Of a stretch of DNA of 52,770 nucleotides, positions 7,372 through 15,829 are shown in pieces. The DNA is from Dehalococcoidia bacterium (GTDB taxonomy: Bacteria > Chloroflexota > Dehalococcoidia > Tepidiformales > Tepidiformaceae). The stretch's first letter is position 1; the number at the start of each line of letters is the position of its first letter. The position numbers and the translations under genes were made by a program. The stretch covers positions 1-52,770 of the forward strand of contig JADYYG010000011.1 in NCBI GenBank assembly GCA_020853755.1, given 5' to 3'. The notes beneath the pieces were generated by a model that saw only the letters and a program-made list of their open reading frames with translations, was not told the origin of the DNA and made no database searches.

Positions 7372-8944
7372 GGCTGGCCGCCAGCAGGGCTTTGATTTCG
7401 CCGAGGATCTCGACGATGCGGTGCTCCTTGGCAAGGATGTCCTCGACGAGCTGTTCGGGCGGCATGTGCTCGTAGTCGGCTGCCGCGTTCGGGTTCTTGC
7501 GGTCCAGGTTGCAGTTGTTCACGAGAAGCTCGGCAGGCGGCACCTTCCACGCGCGCTCGTTCTCCTCGCGTTCGTTCCACCAGGCGAGCATCGGAGCGAA
7601 CTCTTCGTACTGGAGCGGCTGCGTCTTGGTGTAGTTCTTGCGGCCCTCTGGCAACGGGTGCTCGTAGTACCAGACCTCCTTCGTTGGACCGGAACGGTCG
7701 AAGAAGAGGACGTTCGTGGGAATGCCTGTATACGGCGCGAAGACACCGTTTGGGAGCCGGAGGATGGTGTGGAGGTTGAACTCCTTCAGGAGTTCCTCCT
7801 TGATACGCGCACAGACGCCATCCCCGAACAGCGTGCCATTCGGGACAACCACCGCCGCTCGGCCACCGTGCTCGCTGCCGTGTCCGGGCCGCTTCAGCTT
7901 CCGCATGATCAGCTGGAGGAAAAGGAGGGCAGTTTCGGCGGTCTGCTTGTCCTTGGGGAAGTTCCCGAGGATGCCGCGCTCTTCCTCTCCACCGAAGGGC
8001 GGGTTGGTGAGGATGACGTCGACGCGGTCGCGGTCGCCAATTTCCGTCACCTTCACGGCAAGGCTGTTGCCGGGGTTGATTTGGGGCGATTCCAGGCCAT
8101 GAAGGAGCAAGTTCATCTGCACCAACAGGTACGGAAGTGGCTTGGCTTCACCGCCGAAGATGCTTGCCGTTTGAAGCTGCTCGCGGTCGCCCACCGTCTT
8201 GCTCTGAAGTTCCATGTGCCGGAATGCCTCCACGAGAAAGCCCCCGGTCCCGCACGCTGGGTCCAGCACGCTCTCGCCTAGGCGCGGATTGACGACTTCC
8301 ACGATTAACCTGACGAGGGAACGAGGCGTATAGAACTCCCCGTTGTCGCCTGCGGCATCCCGCATTTCGCGGAGAATCGACTCGTACAACGTGCCGAGGG
8401 TGTGCAGCTCGTCGCTTGATGTGAAGTGGATGCCATCGATCTTGTTAACAAGATCACGGAGCACGTAGCCGCTGATCATGCGGTTGTTCACGCCGCGGAA
8501 AACCGTCGCGATAACGTCCCGGCTGTCGCCGCCGTTGGTTCCTTGCAAGCTTCGGAGATACCGAAAGAGACCCTCGCCGCGCGTTCCGTCCGGCCGGACG
8601 GCTTCGTCCTGGTTGATGAAGGCCAGTAGTTCGTCGCCGGTGATTCCGCCATCGTCGGCAGCCCAGTCGCGCCAGCGATACGGCGCGACGATCGTCGGTT
8701 GGAACCGCTCTCCCGAGATGGCCGCCTCCTCTTCGCGCACCACTTCGAGGTCGTCGAGGAACTTCAGAAACATCACCCAAATGAAGTGCGGCAACCGGTC
8801 TAAGTCGCCGGTTAAACCTTTGTCCTTGCGCATGATGTCGCGGGCCGATTTCACCAGGCTCGAGAGGCGCTGCGCCGTCGTGAGGACTGGCTCGGACTTC
8901 TTGCGACGAGCGGTGGATTCAGCGGCCACGGAGAATTCAGCCAA
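7364..8944 (-). CDS. hsdM: Type I restriction-modification methyltransferase subunit M
   Basis: 526 residues from a TTG preceded by GAGGTGA. An N-terminal helical HsdM_N domain (about 25-165) leads to the N6-adenine MTase domain: GEFYTPRSLVRLIV, motif I DPACGTGGFLVEA (about 232) and motif IV NPPFGG (about 320), with the C-terminal helical part that binds HsdS. It methylates adenine using S-adenosylmethionine. It lies 8 nt downstream of hsdR and overlaps hsdS. All catalytic motifs are present. Confidence 0.95.
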   Translation of the reverse strand: MAEFSVAAESTARRKKSEPVLTTAQRLSSLVKSARDIMRKDKGLTGDLDRLPHFIWVMFLKFLDDLEVVREEEAAISGERFQPTIVAPYRWRDWAADDGGITGDELLAFINQDEAVRPDGTRGEGLFRYLRSLQGTNGGDSRDVIATVFRGVNNRMISGYVLRDLVNKIDGIHFTSSDELHTLGTLYESILREMRDAAGDNGEFYTPRSLVRLIVEVVNPRLGESVLDPACGTGGFLVEAFRHMELQSKTVGDREQLQTASIFGGEAKPLPYLLVQMNLLLHGLESPQINPGNSLAVKVTEIGDRDRVDVILTNPPFGGEEERGILGNFPKDKQTAETALLFLQLIMRKLKRPGHGSEHGGRAAVVVPNGTLFGDGVCARIKEELLKEFNLHTILRLPNGVFAPYTGIPTNVLFFDRSGPTKEVWYYEHPLPEGRKNYTKTQPLQYEEFAPMLAWWNEREENERAWKVPPAELLVNNCNLDRKNPNAAADYEHMPPEQLVEDILAKEHRIVEILGEIKALLAASHE

Positions 8945-8952
8945 GGCTCACC

Positions 8953-11310
8953 TCAGGACTCATAGAGCAGGGTTTGAAGCTGGTGCACGGCCTCGCGCAG
9001 GGCATCGCCGCCGCCGAAGTGCTGGGCAATCTCAATCACGTTTCCGCGCTCGGAGATGGGCGGGACCTTGAGCACATCGGGCATGACGAACTGGGCCGTG
9101 CCGTGCTCGGCGTACTTGTCGAGCAATTCTCCAAGGATCGCGCGAGCGGTCGGCCCATGCTGCTCGAAGAAGTCAGTTCGGTCGCGTCGAAGCATTTCGG
9201 CCCGTTCGCGCCGAGTTCGGAGCGGCGCAGAGTAGGCGAGGTGGCAGAGGAGGTCGAAGGGGTCCGCGTCGGGCTGGTTGGTCGCCGCCGCGAGCGTGTC
9301 GAAGTCGATCCCGCGGTCGAACAGCGTGTCGATGATCTCCGACCGCTTTGCCGGGTCTGCCCACTGCCTTCGAAGGTCGGCAGCAAGAGGGAAGAGCGAG
9401 CGTACCTTCTGGCCCGCATACTCATCCAGGCGGACGACTCGAAGCTTTCTACCTTCTGAATCGAGGTCGTAGACGACTTCGCCAATTACTTCAACGTGGT
9501 CGCCGTCGAAGTAGAACTTCCGGCGCGGCTTGTCGTCTTCGTCGAGGATGACGCCCGGTTCGCCGCCGTCGTCGATGGGCTCCTCGGGTTGGACTTCAGT
9601 TTCAGTACCGGGAATCGTTGCGCCCAACTCGTCGAGGGTTTCTTCCACCGCCTGGACAGGGTCTCCATCGAACTCCGGATCAGCGAACTTGCCGGTCGCG
9701 GCGCCCGTGTAGTCGAGGATGGTGAAGAAGAGCTTCCCGTAGTCGTCTCTGACTCGCGTGCCGCGTCCGATGATTTGCTTGAACTCTGTCATCGAGCCGA
9801 TCCAGCGGACAAGCGCGATGTTTCGGCAGGTTGGGGCATCCACGCCAGTTGTGAGCAGCTGAGACGTAGTGAGAATGACTGGCGTTTGCGACTCGACATC
9901 CTGGAAACGGCTCAGGTGGCCACGGCCGATGTCACCTTCATCTGACGTGACGCGTTCCACGTAGTTGGGATGGTCACGGACCAGGTCTTGATTCAGGTTG
10001 ACGAGGGCTGTCCGCATTTCGAGGGCGTGCTCTTGATCGACGCAAAAGACGATGGTCTTCGCGAAGCGGTCGGTCTTCGTGAGGTGAGCTGTCAAATGCC
10101 GGGCGACGGCTTCCGTCCGCGCGCGAAGCGCAACGACGCGTTCGAAGTCCCGCGTTTGATATTCCTCGTCCGGGATCTCGCGGCCGTAACGGTCCAGTTC
10201 GCCCTTCGATGGTCGCCATCCGGCGGCATCCCACGGAGTGAAGGCCCGATGCACTCGGTAGGGGGCCAGGAATCCGTCCTCGATGCCGTCCCGGAGAGAG
10301 TAGGTGTAAAGCGCCCCGCCGAAGTACTTGTACGTGTCGCGGCTATCCTCTCGGAGTGGTGTTGCGGTCATTCCGAGCTGGTACGCGGGACTGAAGTATT
10401 CAAGGATCTCGCGCCAGTTGCTGTCCTCACGGGCGCTCCCTCGATGGCACTCGTCCACGATGATCAGGTCGAAGAAGTCTGGAGGGTATTCGCGGTAGAG
10501 CGGCGGACGCCCTTCTGCGCCAGCGAGCGCCTGGTATATGGCGAAGTACATCTCGCGGCTCTTCGGCGCTTTACCGCCCTCGATCTTGATTCGTGCATCG
10601 CCGAACGCAGCGAACGTCTTGTCCTTCGGATCGTCGATGAGGATGTTTCTGTCCGCCAGGTACAAGATCCGCGCCTTGCCCGGCCGCCCATCGCGGTTCC
10701 ACCGGGAGTTCCAGAGCCGCCAGCAAATCTGGAAGGCGGTCTCAGTCTTTCCGGTCCCTGTCGCCATGGTCAGGAGGAGGCGGCGCTTGCCCTGCACGAC
10801 TGCCTGAACCGTGCGGTTCACGGCGACCTCCTGGTAATAACGGAGCGTTCGACCGGGGCTGTGGAACCCAGGCGCTAGCACTTTTTCCTCCTGAGGGGCG
10901 GTGATTCCCTCGGCCGCCCTCAGACGGCTCCACAACTCGTCAGGCGAAGGGAACGAATCGAGGTTAGTCTCCGTCCCAGCGAGGAAGTCGAACTCGACGA
11001 TGCCAGTGCCGTTCGTGGAGTAGGCGAATTTGAGGCCGAGCACATCCGCGTAGCCCTTTGCCTGACCGAGCCCATCCCCGGGAGCCTTGTACTCCGCCTT
11101 CGCCTCGACCACTGCGATCGGAAAATCGCGGGTGTAGCGGAGGAGGTAGTCGGCTTTCTTATGCTTCCGTCGAGCCGTGCGCGTTCCTGCCACGACGATC
11201 CGGCCGTCAGTGAAGTAGCGCTGCTCGGTGATGGAGTGCGGGGCGCGCTCCCATCCTGCTGCCTGCAGCCGAGGAACAACATAAGTTCGACACGTGTCCG
11301 CTTCGTTCAA
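8953..11310 (-). CDS. hsdR: Type I restriction endonuclease subunit R (EcoEI-type)
   Basis: 785 residues from a TTG preceded by AGGAAG. N-terminal nuclease domain: D54 and E69-A-K71 in IAVVEAKAEYK form the PD-(D/E)xK-like site. SF2 translocase: Walker A MATGTGKTETAF (near 190), DECH box IIVDECHRGS, motif III GMTATP, motif VI QIIGRGTR. C-terminal EcoEI_R_C-like domain ends RLAREA-like helices binding HsdM. The first gene of the hsdR-hsdM-hsdS operon; it cleaves unmethylated DNA after ATP-driven translocation. Nothing suggests inactivation. Confidence 0.95.
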   Translation of the reverse strand: MNEADTCRTYVVPRLQAAGWERAPHSITEQRYFTDGRIVVAGTRTARRKHKKADYLLRYTRDFPIAVVEAKAEYKAPGDGLGQAKGYADVLGLKFAYSTNGTGIVEFDFLAGTETNLDSFPSPDELWSRLRAAEGITAPQEEKVLAPGFHSPGRTLRYYQEVAVNRTVQAVVQGKRRLLLTMATGTGKTETAFQICWRLWNSRWNRDGRPGKARILYLADRNILIDDPKDKTFAAFGDARIKIEGGKAPKSREMYFAIYQALAGAEGRPPLYREYPPDFFDLIIVDECHRGSAREDSNWREILEYFSPAYQLGMTATPLREDSRDTYKYFGGALYTYSLRDGIEDGFLAPYRVHRAFTPWDAAGWRPSKGELDRYGREIPDEEYQTRDFERVVALRARTEAVARHLTAHLTKTDRFAKTIVFCVDQEHALEMRTALVNLNQDLVRDHPNYVERVTSDEGDIGRGHLSRFQDVESQTPVILTTSQLLTTGVDAPTCRNIALVRWIGSMTEFKQIIGRGTRVRDDYGKLFFTILDYTGAATGKFADPEFDGDPVQAVEETLDELGATIPGTETEVQPEEPIDDGGEPGVILDEDDKPRRKFYFDGDHVEVIGEVVYDLDSEGRKLRVVRLDEYAGQKVRSLFPLAADLRRQWADPAKRSEIIDTLFDRGIDFDTLAAATNQPDADPFDLLCHLAYSAPLRTRRERAEMLRRDRTDFFEQHGPTARAILGELLDKYAEHGTAQFVMPDVLKVPPISERGNVIEIAQHFGGGDALREAVHQLQTLLYES

Positions 11311-11611
11311 GCTAGCTTCCTGAGCGGGTATAGCCTCCCGGAGCGTCGATGGTAGTCGGGTGCCATCGAGCGGAGCAACGTCGACACCAAGTTGTCGATC
11401 TGGCCGTCTAGCGCCACGAGGCGGCCAAGAGGACCGGGAAACGGTCTCAGCTAAGGGTAACCAAGGGCCGAGGCAGGGAGGCGCAGTCCGGAGGTTCGAG
11501 GCGGTCGCCCGAAACTGCCACGGCGTGCACCCGTTGGCATCAAACTGGTATCAGGTCCGCGACGACAGCGAGGATCTGCTCCCGTTATCGTCAAACCCAG
11601 ATTCAAAATGG
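11311..11611. other. Gene-free right arm of the island
   Basis: About 300 nt between hsdR and the tRNA 3' end. Short open frames on both strands have no recognisable protein features. It should contain the hsdR promoter (transcription leftwards) and any integrase arm sites next to the attachment site. I see no clear -35/-10 pair. Confidence 0.4.
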
Positions 11612-11640
11612 TGGTAGCAGGGGGGAGACTTGAACTCCCG
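11612..11640 (-). other. Probable attachment site (att) at the tRNA-Met 3' end
   Basis: The island with its tyrosine integrase lies exactly on the 3' side of this tRNA, and the tRNA remains intact to CCA, as happens when an element carries the replacing 3' end. The core would be the T-arm/acceptor part; the matching direct repeat would be beyond the left window edge, so the exact core cannot be defined here. Confidence 0.4.
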
Positions 11641-11688
11641 ACCTCACGATTATGAGTCGTGCGCTCTGACCAGCTGAGCTACCCTGCC
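11612..11688 (-). tRNA. tRNA-Met (anticodon CAT)
   Basis: Reading the minus strand, the cloverleaf folds fully: acceptor GGCAGGG/CCCTGCT (one G-U), D-arm GCTC/GAGC, anticodon stem CACGA/TCGTG with loop CTCATAA (anticodon at 11654-11652), a 5-nt variable loop AGGTC, T-arm GGGAG/CTCCC with loop TTCAAGT, discriminator A and encoded CCA (11614-11612). It lacks the three G-C pairs of an initiator anticodon stem, so it is elongator Met, or tRNA-Ile2 if C34 is modified to lysidine. It lies 16 nt after a metallophosphoesterase gene and may be cotranscribed. Confidence 0.95.
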
Positions 11689-11704
11689 GCGGTTCGCTAC
11701 CGTA

Positions 11705-12502
11705 TCACGATGGCCCGTTGTGATGAACCACAGCCGCCACCGGGCGAGGGTCCACACGATGCATTCGCCAGTGCACGCCGCTCTCGTCGAAGTCGACTAC
11801 TGCAGCCATGCCGGCCTTCCGGTTGGCGTCGCTGAGCGGCAGGGGCGCTCCGGAGTAGATGGCGGTGACGCCGCCGGTGCTCACATCGGCGTGTGGTTCC
11901 CAGTGGCCGAACGCCATGTAGTCCCATTGTCCCGCGGCTGCAGAGACTTCTGACTCGCGAATGAGCAGCGACCGATGCATTTCGCCGCCTTCACGGACGA
12001 AGTGGCCGTGGCCGAGGGCGATATGCCATCGCCTGTCGACTCTGCCGGGGAGGCCCTCGAGCGGCTTGAAACGCCAGTCGGTATCGAGGTAGCCCCGACC
12101 CCAGAAGACAGCGTCGAGTCCCTCTGGCTCGATCAGTTCCCCCTCGTGGGCCCGGACGATGGTGAGGCGGCGAGCAATCGCTTCCATGTCGTGGCGCCAG
12201 TAGATACTCCCGTGGTCCATCGGGTCGTGGTTCCCGGGGAGGAGGATCGTCTGTCCGCGGAACCGGGCGATGGTTTCGGCGGCGAATCGTACGGTCGATT
12301 CGGGTACGCGGTCGTTATCGAAGAAGTCCCCGGCGATGACCAGCGCGTCCGCACCGGTGTCGTTGCCGAGTTCAATGACTCGCTCGAACGTGCGCTCCAT
12401 GAGTTCACGGCGGGCGTTCCACTTGTCGTCGCCGTCGCCGGCGTACGCCCCGAGGTGCACGTCTGACGTGTGCACGATGCGCAGCGGGCGCGGCTCAGGC
12501 AT
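11705..12502 (-). CDS. Metallophosphoesterase family protein (SbcD/Mre11-like)
   Basis: 265 residues. Calcineurin-like phosphoesterase motifs are in order: D-V-H in HTSDVHLG, GD in VIAGDFFDN, GNHDP in LLPGNHDPMD, GHGH in ALGHGHF, and GHWEPH. These bind two metal ions. The length matches a single-domain phosphoesterase without the C-terminal capping domain of SbcD. ATG 12502 overlaps the upstream DinB stop by 8 nt; the longer frame only adds antiphase residues. Third gene of a methyltransferase-DinB-phosphoesterase operon. Substrate (DNA or small phosphoesters) is unknown. Confidence 0.85.
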   Translation of the reverse strand: MPEPRPLRIVHTSDVHLGAYAGDGDDKWNARRELMERTFERVIELGNDTGADALVIAGDFFDNDRVPESTVRFAAETIARFRGQTILLPGNHDPMDHGSIYWRHDMEAIARRLTIVRAHEGELIEPEGLDAVFWGRGYLDTDWRFKPLEGLPGRVDRRWHIALGHGHFVREGGEMHRSLLIRESEVSAAAGQWDYMAFGHWEPHADVSTGGVTAIYSGAPLPLSDANRKAGMAAVVDFDESGVHWRMHRVDPRPVAAVVHHNGPS

Positions 12503-13001
12503 GCGCGGTGCCGGCGGCCCGAATCTGAGCGGCGTGGTCGGCGCAGTGGATTCCAACGAAGAGGAACCACTCGCGCCAATTCAACTCTCCGAAGAACGGG
12601 TGATGCCATGTCACCTCGAGGAACGCTTCCGGGTCCGCCTCAGAGACGTGTGCCCAGAGCATCGCGAGGCCGTCCTGCTGCCGTGTGATAAGGGCGTCGT
12701 GGTCCGCTTCGAACTCCGGTAGCGGGTTCCCGGGACGCTCTCCCGTGAGGCACACGTTCAGCACGTCCTCGCCGACCTGGTGGTTCCATTCGACTACGTG
12801 CTTAAACGCCTTCAGTGGGGGCCACTCGTCCGAGGAGGCCGGCGCGCCCAGCGCCTCCGCAGGGCATTCGCGGATGGCATTCAGCAGTTGAGATTGTTTG
12901 TCCGTGACCCATTCGAACAGTTCCGGGAGTGTCCGGGCGGCAGCTTCGCTCCTCAGCCACCGTTCGACTCGCGCCAACTCTTCCTGTCCGCGCTCCGTCA
13001 T
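12495..13001 (-). CDS. DinB-superfamily protein
   Basis: 168 residues, predicted four-helix bundle. Three metal-ligand histidines in typical spacing are visible: HVVEWNHQ (helix 2), TWHHPFFGELNWREW and FVGIHCADHAAQIR (helix 4 H-x-x-x-H). DinB/YfiT-like proteins are often thiol-dependent transferases (bacillithiol or mycothiol) with a His3 metal site. ATG overlaps the preceding methyltransferase stop as ATGA. Partner substrate unknown; the presence of an MshC-like ligase elsewhere in this window makes a thiol-transferase role worth considering, as inference. Confidence 0.75.
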   Translation of the reverse strand: MTERGQEELARVERWLRSEAAARTLPELFEWVTDKQSQLLNAIRECPAEALGAPASSDEWPPLKAFKHVVEWNHQVGEDVLNVCLTGERPGNPLPEFEADHDALITRQQDGLAMLWAHVSEADPEAFLEVTWHHPFFGELNWREWFLFVGIHCADHAAQIRAAGTAHA

Positions 13002-13672
13002 GCGGGCCCTGCGGACAGTTCGGTCCGTTCGAACACACGCACGATGATGAGGCCAAGATTGTGGCTGATGGACTCCCGTAACCTGAGGCCGGCGTGCCCG
13101 GGCCAGCGGTGCCAGCGGTGATCAACGAGCACGATGTGTCCGCCTGGCCGGACGACGCGGACGAGCTCCTGGACGGCGGCGGCACGCATCGTGTGGGGAA
13201 GATGCCCGACATAATGCGATGCCAGGGAGACATCGAACGCGGCATCTTCGGACGGCAGAGCGAGACCGTCGGCGTGGACGAGCCGGGCCGCCCTGCCGAG
13301 ACGGCGTTCGGCCCGTTCGAGCAGGTACGGGCTGAGGTCGACGCCGACGCGCTGGTCACCGACACGAGCGGAGGCAGCGGCATGAAGCAGCCGCCCGGGC
13401 CCGCACCCAATCTCAACGAGCGACGAGGGAGAGAGGCGCTTCAGCCGGGACACGACCGTGCGCGCGACCTGGGACTCGAGACCCTGGTTGTAGAGACGCC
13501 TGATGAGAAAGTCGTAACCGGCGGCGCTACGGCGCGACAGGTAGCCTTCCGGCAGGAAGTGCCAGCGGTGGAGGTACCACGCCGGGTATTTCACCCCCGG
13601 GTCACTCAGGGGCATCCCGGCTGCCGCCGAGATGAGTTCCTCGGCACGCGGTGGAGCAATGCGTTTCAGCAT
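12998..13672 (-). CDS. Class I SAM-dependent methyltransferase
   Basis: 224 residues. Motif I LVEIGCGPGRLLHAA, acidic end of strand 2 GVDLSPYLLERA, motif II-like ADGLALPSEDAAFDVSLASH, and post-motif VRVVRPGGHIVLVDH are the Methyltransf_11 pattern. About 60 N-terminal residues (PAWYLHRWHFLPEGYLS) probably form the substrate cap. First gene of the operon. The substrate is not evident. Confidence 0.85.
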   Translation of the reverse strand: MLKRIAPPRAEELISAAAGMPLSDPGVKYPAWYLHRWHFLPEGYLSRRSAAGYDFLIRRLYNQGLESQVARTVVSRLKRLSPSSLVEIGCGPGRLLHAAASARVGDQRVGVDLSPYLLERAERRLGRAARLVHADGLALPSEDAAFDVSLASHYVGHLPHTMRAAAVQELVRVVRPGGHIVLVDHRWHRWPGHAGLRLRESISHNLGLIIVRVFERTELSAGPA

Positions 13673-13758
13673 CCCCCGGATCGTATGGCCCCGTTGCCGC
13701 AGGTGCCACTGTCAGGGCGCGCCGGTAGACTGCTCCACACCCACTTACGGAGAAGCTC

Positions 13759-14061
13759 ATGATCACGATTATCGCGAAACTGCAGGCGCAGCCAGGCAAA
13801 GAAGCCGACCTGAAAGCGGTCCTTTCTGAAATGGTTGGCCAGGTGAAGGCCAACGAAGCCGGCGCGGTGCTGACGTACTCGCTGCATACGCTGGATTCCG
13901 ACCCGGCGACCTTCGTCTTCTACGAGACCTACCGCGATGACGCCGCCTTCGCCGCTCACGGCACGACGGACCACATGAAGGCGATGGGCGCGAAGCTCGG
14001 CGGGCTGCTCGCCGGCCGTCCCGTAATCGAGCGCTGCACCCGGATCGCATCGGTCGAATAG
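13759..14061 (+). CDS. Antibiotic biosynthesis monooxygenase (ABM/YgiN-like) domain protein
   Basis: 100 residues forming one dimeric alpha/beta-barrel: IAKLQAQPGKEADLKAVL, then EAGAVLTYSLHTLDSDPATF, FYETYRDDAAFAAHGTTDH and a closing strand. This matches the YgiN/ABM fold, cofactor-free quinol monooxygenases or stress proteins. GGAG precedes the ATG. It is divergent from the methyltransferase operon (86 nt between) and 47 nt upstream of uppP. Exact activity unproven. Confidence 0.8.
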   Translation: MITIIAKLQAQPGKEADLKAVLSEMVGQVKANEAGAVLTYSLHTLDSDPATFVFYETYRDDAAFAAHGTTDHMKAMGAKLGGLLAGRPVIERCTRIASVE

Positions 14062-14108
14062 CAGCGGTTCTTGCCCGTTAGAGGCCCCGGCGACACCTTG
14101 AGCCACGC

Positions 14109-14930
14109 ATGGATTACCTTCGCGCGGCCATCCTTGGTATCGTCCAAGGCCTCTCCGAATTTCTCCCCATCTCGTCGTCTGGCCACCTGATCCTCATCCC
14201 GGCGCTGTTCAAGTGGCCGGACCAAGGGCTTGCGTTCGACGTTGGCCTGCACTGCGGCACGTTGCTGGCACTGCTGGTCTATTTCTGGGCCGACTGGTGG
14301 CGGATGGCGCGTGCGCTGTTGACTGACCTGCGGCGACAGAAGCAGCATCTGCCCGAGTACTCGCCGGACGCCCGGCTCCTCCTGTTCATCGCGCTGGGAT
14401 CGATCCCGGCCGCTGTTGTTGGGCTTCTCTTTAACGACTGGATCGAAGAGAACCTGCGCCAGCCATGGCTTGTGGCAATCGCCCTGGCCGCGGTTGGACT
14501 TGTGATGCTCGCCGCGGATCGGGCGAGCCGGCTCGAGCGTGAGATTGCCGGCATTCGCATCATGGACGCGGTGCTCATCGGGACGGCGCAGGCGGCTGCG
14601 CTGTTCCCCGGGGTTTCACGCTCCGGGGCCACCATCTCGATGGCGCTCTTCCGGAACTTCACCCGGGACTCGGCCGCCCGTTTTGCGTTCTTGTTAGGGA
14701 CGCCGGCCTTTGTTGGCGCGGCGGTACTCAAGTCAGGCGACCTTGAAGGCCTGAGCGGCGAGGCAACCACGGAGTTGCTCATCGGGTTTGCGTGCTCGGC
14801 CGTTGTCGGATTCCTGGTCATCCATTTCCTGTTGCGTTTCCTGCGTTCGCGAACGCTCATGCCGTTCGTCGCGTACCGCCTCTTCGCTGCAGCGTTGACC
14901 CTGGTGATCGGCGCTATCCGCATCGCATGA
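14109..14930 (+). CDS. uppP: Undecaprenyl-diphosphatase
   Basis: 273 residues, eight or so membrane segments. The family signatures are intact: GIVQGLSEFLPISSSGHL (residues 10-27, catalytic Glu and SSSGH) and FPGVSRSGATISMALF near 170, with Arg in the second signature. It dephosphorylates undecaprenyl pyrophosphate to recycle the peptidoglycan lipid carrier and gives bacitracin tolerance. Full length for BacA/UppP. It follows the ABM gene in the same direction. Confidence 0.97.
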   Translation: MDYLRAAILGIVQGLSEFLPISSSGHLILIPALFKWPDQGLAFDVGLHCGTLLALLVYFWADWWRMARALLTDLRRQKQHLPEYSPDARLLLFIALGSIPAAVVGLLFNDWIEENLRQPWLVAIALAAVGLVMLAADRASRLEREIAGIRIMDAVLIGTAQAAALFPGVSRSGATISMALFRNFTRDSAARFAFLLGTPAFVGAAVLKSGDLEGLSGEATTELLIGFACSAVVGFLVIHFLLRFLRSRTLMPFVAYRLFAAALTLVIGAIRIA

Positions 14931-14986
14931 CTACCGGACACGCCTCGGCCGTATGATTCGGGGCGAACCCCACGCTGGAGGCTGTC

Positions 14987-15829
14987 ATGGTCCTTGAATC
15001 ACTTCGTCTCGATGGCCCTCCGCGGCGCGTCGTCATCGTCACCGGGGGCAGTCGCGGCCTCGGGAAAGCGATGGCCATCGCCCTCGCCGAAGCCGGCGCC
15101 GATATTTGCATCGCCAGCCGGACCCAGTCGCAGTTGGATGAAGCCGCGGCGGAGATCGAACGAGCAAGCGGACGAAAGCCGCTGACGGTGGCGATGAATG
15201 TGCAGTCGAGCGCCGACTGCGACGCCCTCATCGAGAAGACCGTTGCGCACTTCGGTCGCCTCGACGTGATGCTCAACAACGCCGGCATCGGCGACCGGAA
15301 GGGCGCAGGCGCACGCATTCACGACCTGTCTGACGAAGATTGGCACGACACGATGGAAGTGAACCTCCACGGGACGTTCTACTGCTCGCGCGCAGCGGCC
15401 CGCCAGCTTCTGAAACAGGGCGAGGGAGGCGTCATTCTGAACGTCGCGAGCGGCACTGCGTTGCGTTCGTCGGCGCAGTCCATGGGCTATGCGGCGGCCA
15501 AGGCTGGCGTCATCTCACTCACCAAGAGCGTGGCCGCCCAACTCATCGGGGAGAACATCCGGGTTAATTGCATCGTCCCTGGATTCGTCTCCCAATTCCC
15601 GGCTCGCGACGAAGACGAGGAGAACGCTCGCAAGCAGAGGGGACGCTTCATCACCGCTCGGCGGCTGGGCGAGGCGTGGGAGTTGGGGCCGCTCGCCGTG
15701 TTCCTCTGCTCTGACGCTTCTTCGTACATCACTGCCGAGTCGTTCGTCATCGACGGCGGCGGCCTCACCGGGGGCATCGCCCCGACCGGCTACACGGTTG
15801 CCGCAGAAGCGGAGGTGGCTCGTGGCTGA
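14987..15829 (+). CDS. Short-chain dehydrogenase/reductase (SDR)
   Basis: 280 residues. Cofactor motif TGGSRGLG (19-26), acidic/basic turn IASRTQ favouring NADP, NNAGIG, catalytic Ser in NVASGTA, Y-A-A-A-K in MGYAAAKAGVIS, and a C-terminal SDASSYITAESFVIDGGG that closes the classical fold. Cytosolic oxidoreductase of hydroxy/keto substrates. The stop overlaps the next SDR start by 8 nt, so the two enzymes are a translationally coupled pair. Substrate unknown. Confidence 0.92.
   Translation: MVLESLRLDGPPRRVVIVTGGSRGLGKAMAIALAEAGADICIASRTQSQLDEAAAEIERASGRKPLTVAMNVQSSADCDALIEKTVAHFGRLDVMLNNAGIGDRKGAGARIHDLSDEDWHDTMEVNLHGTFYCSRAAARQLLKQGEGGVILNVASGTALRSSAQSMGYAAAKAGVISLTKSVAAQLIGENIRVNCIVPGFVSQFPARDEDEENARKQRGRFITARRLGEAWELGPLAVFLCSDASSYITAESFVIDGGGLTGGIAPTGYTVAAEAEVARG

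Noticed and set aside
11360..11617. 85-codon frame at the island/tRNA border.
   Set aside because: No RBS or protein features and it ends inside the tRNA.
11612..11688. Initiator tRNA-fMet.
   Set aside because: No three G-C pairs in the anticodon stem; G1-U72 rather than the C1-A72 mismatch of initiators.
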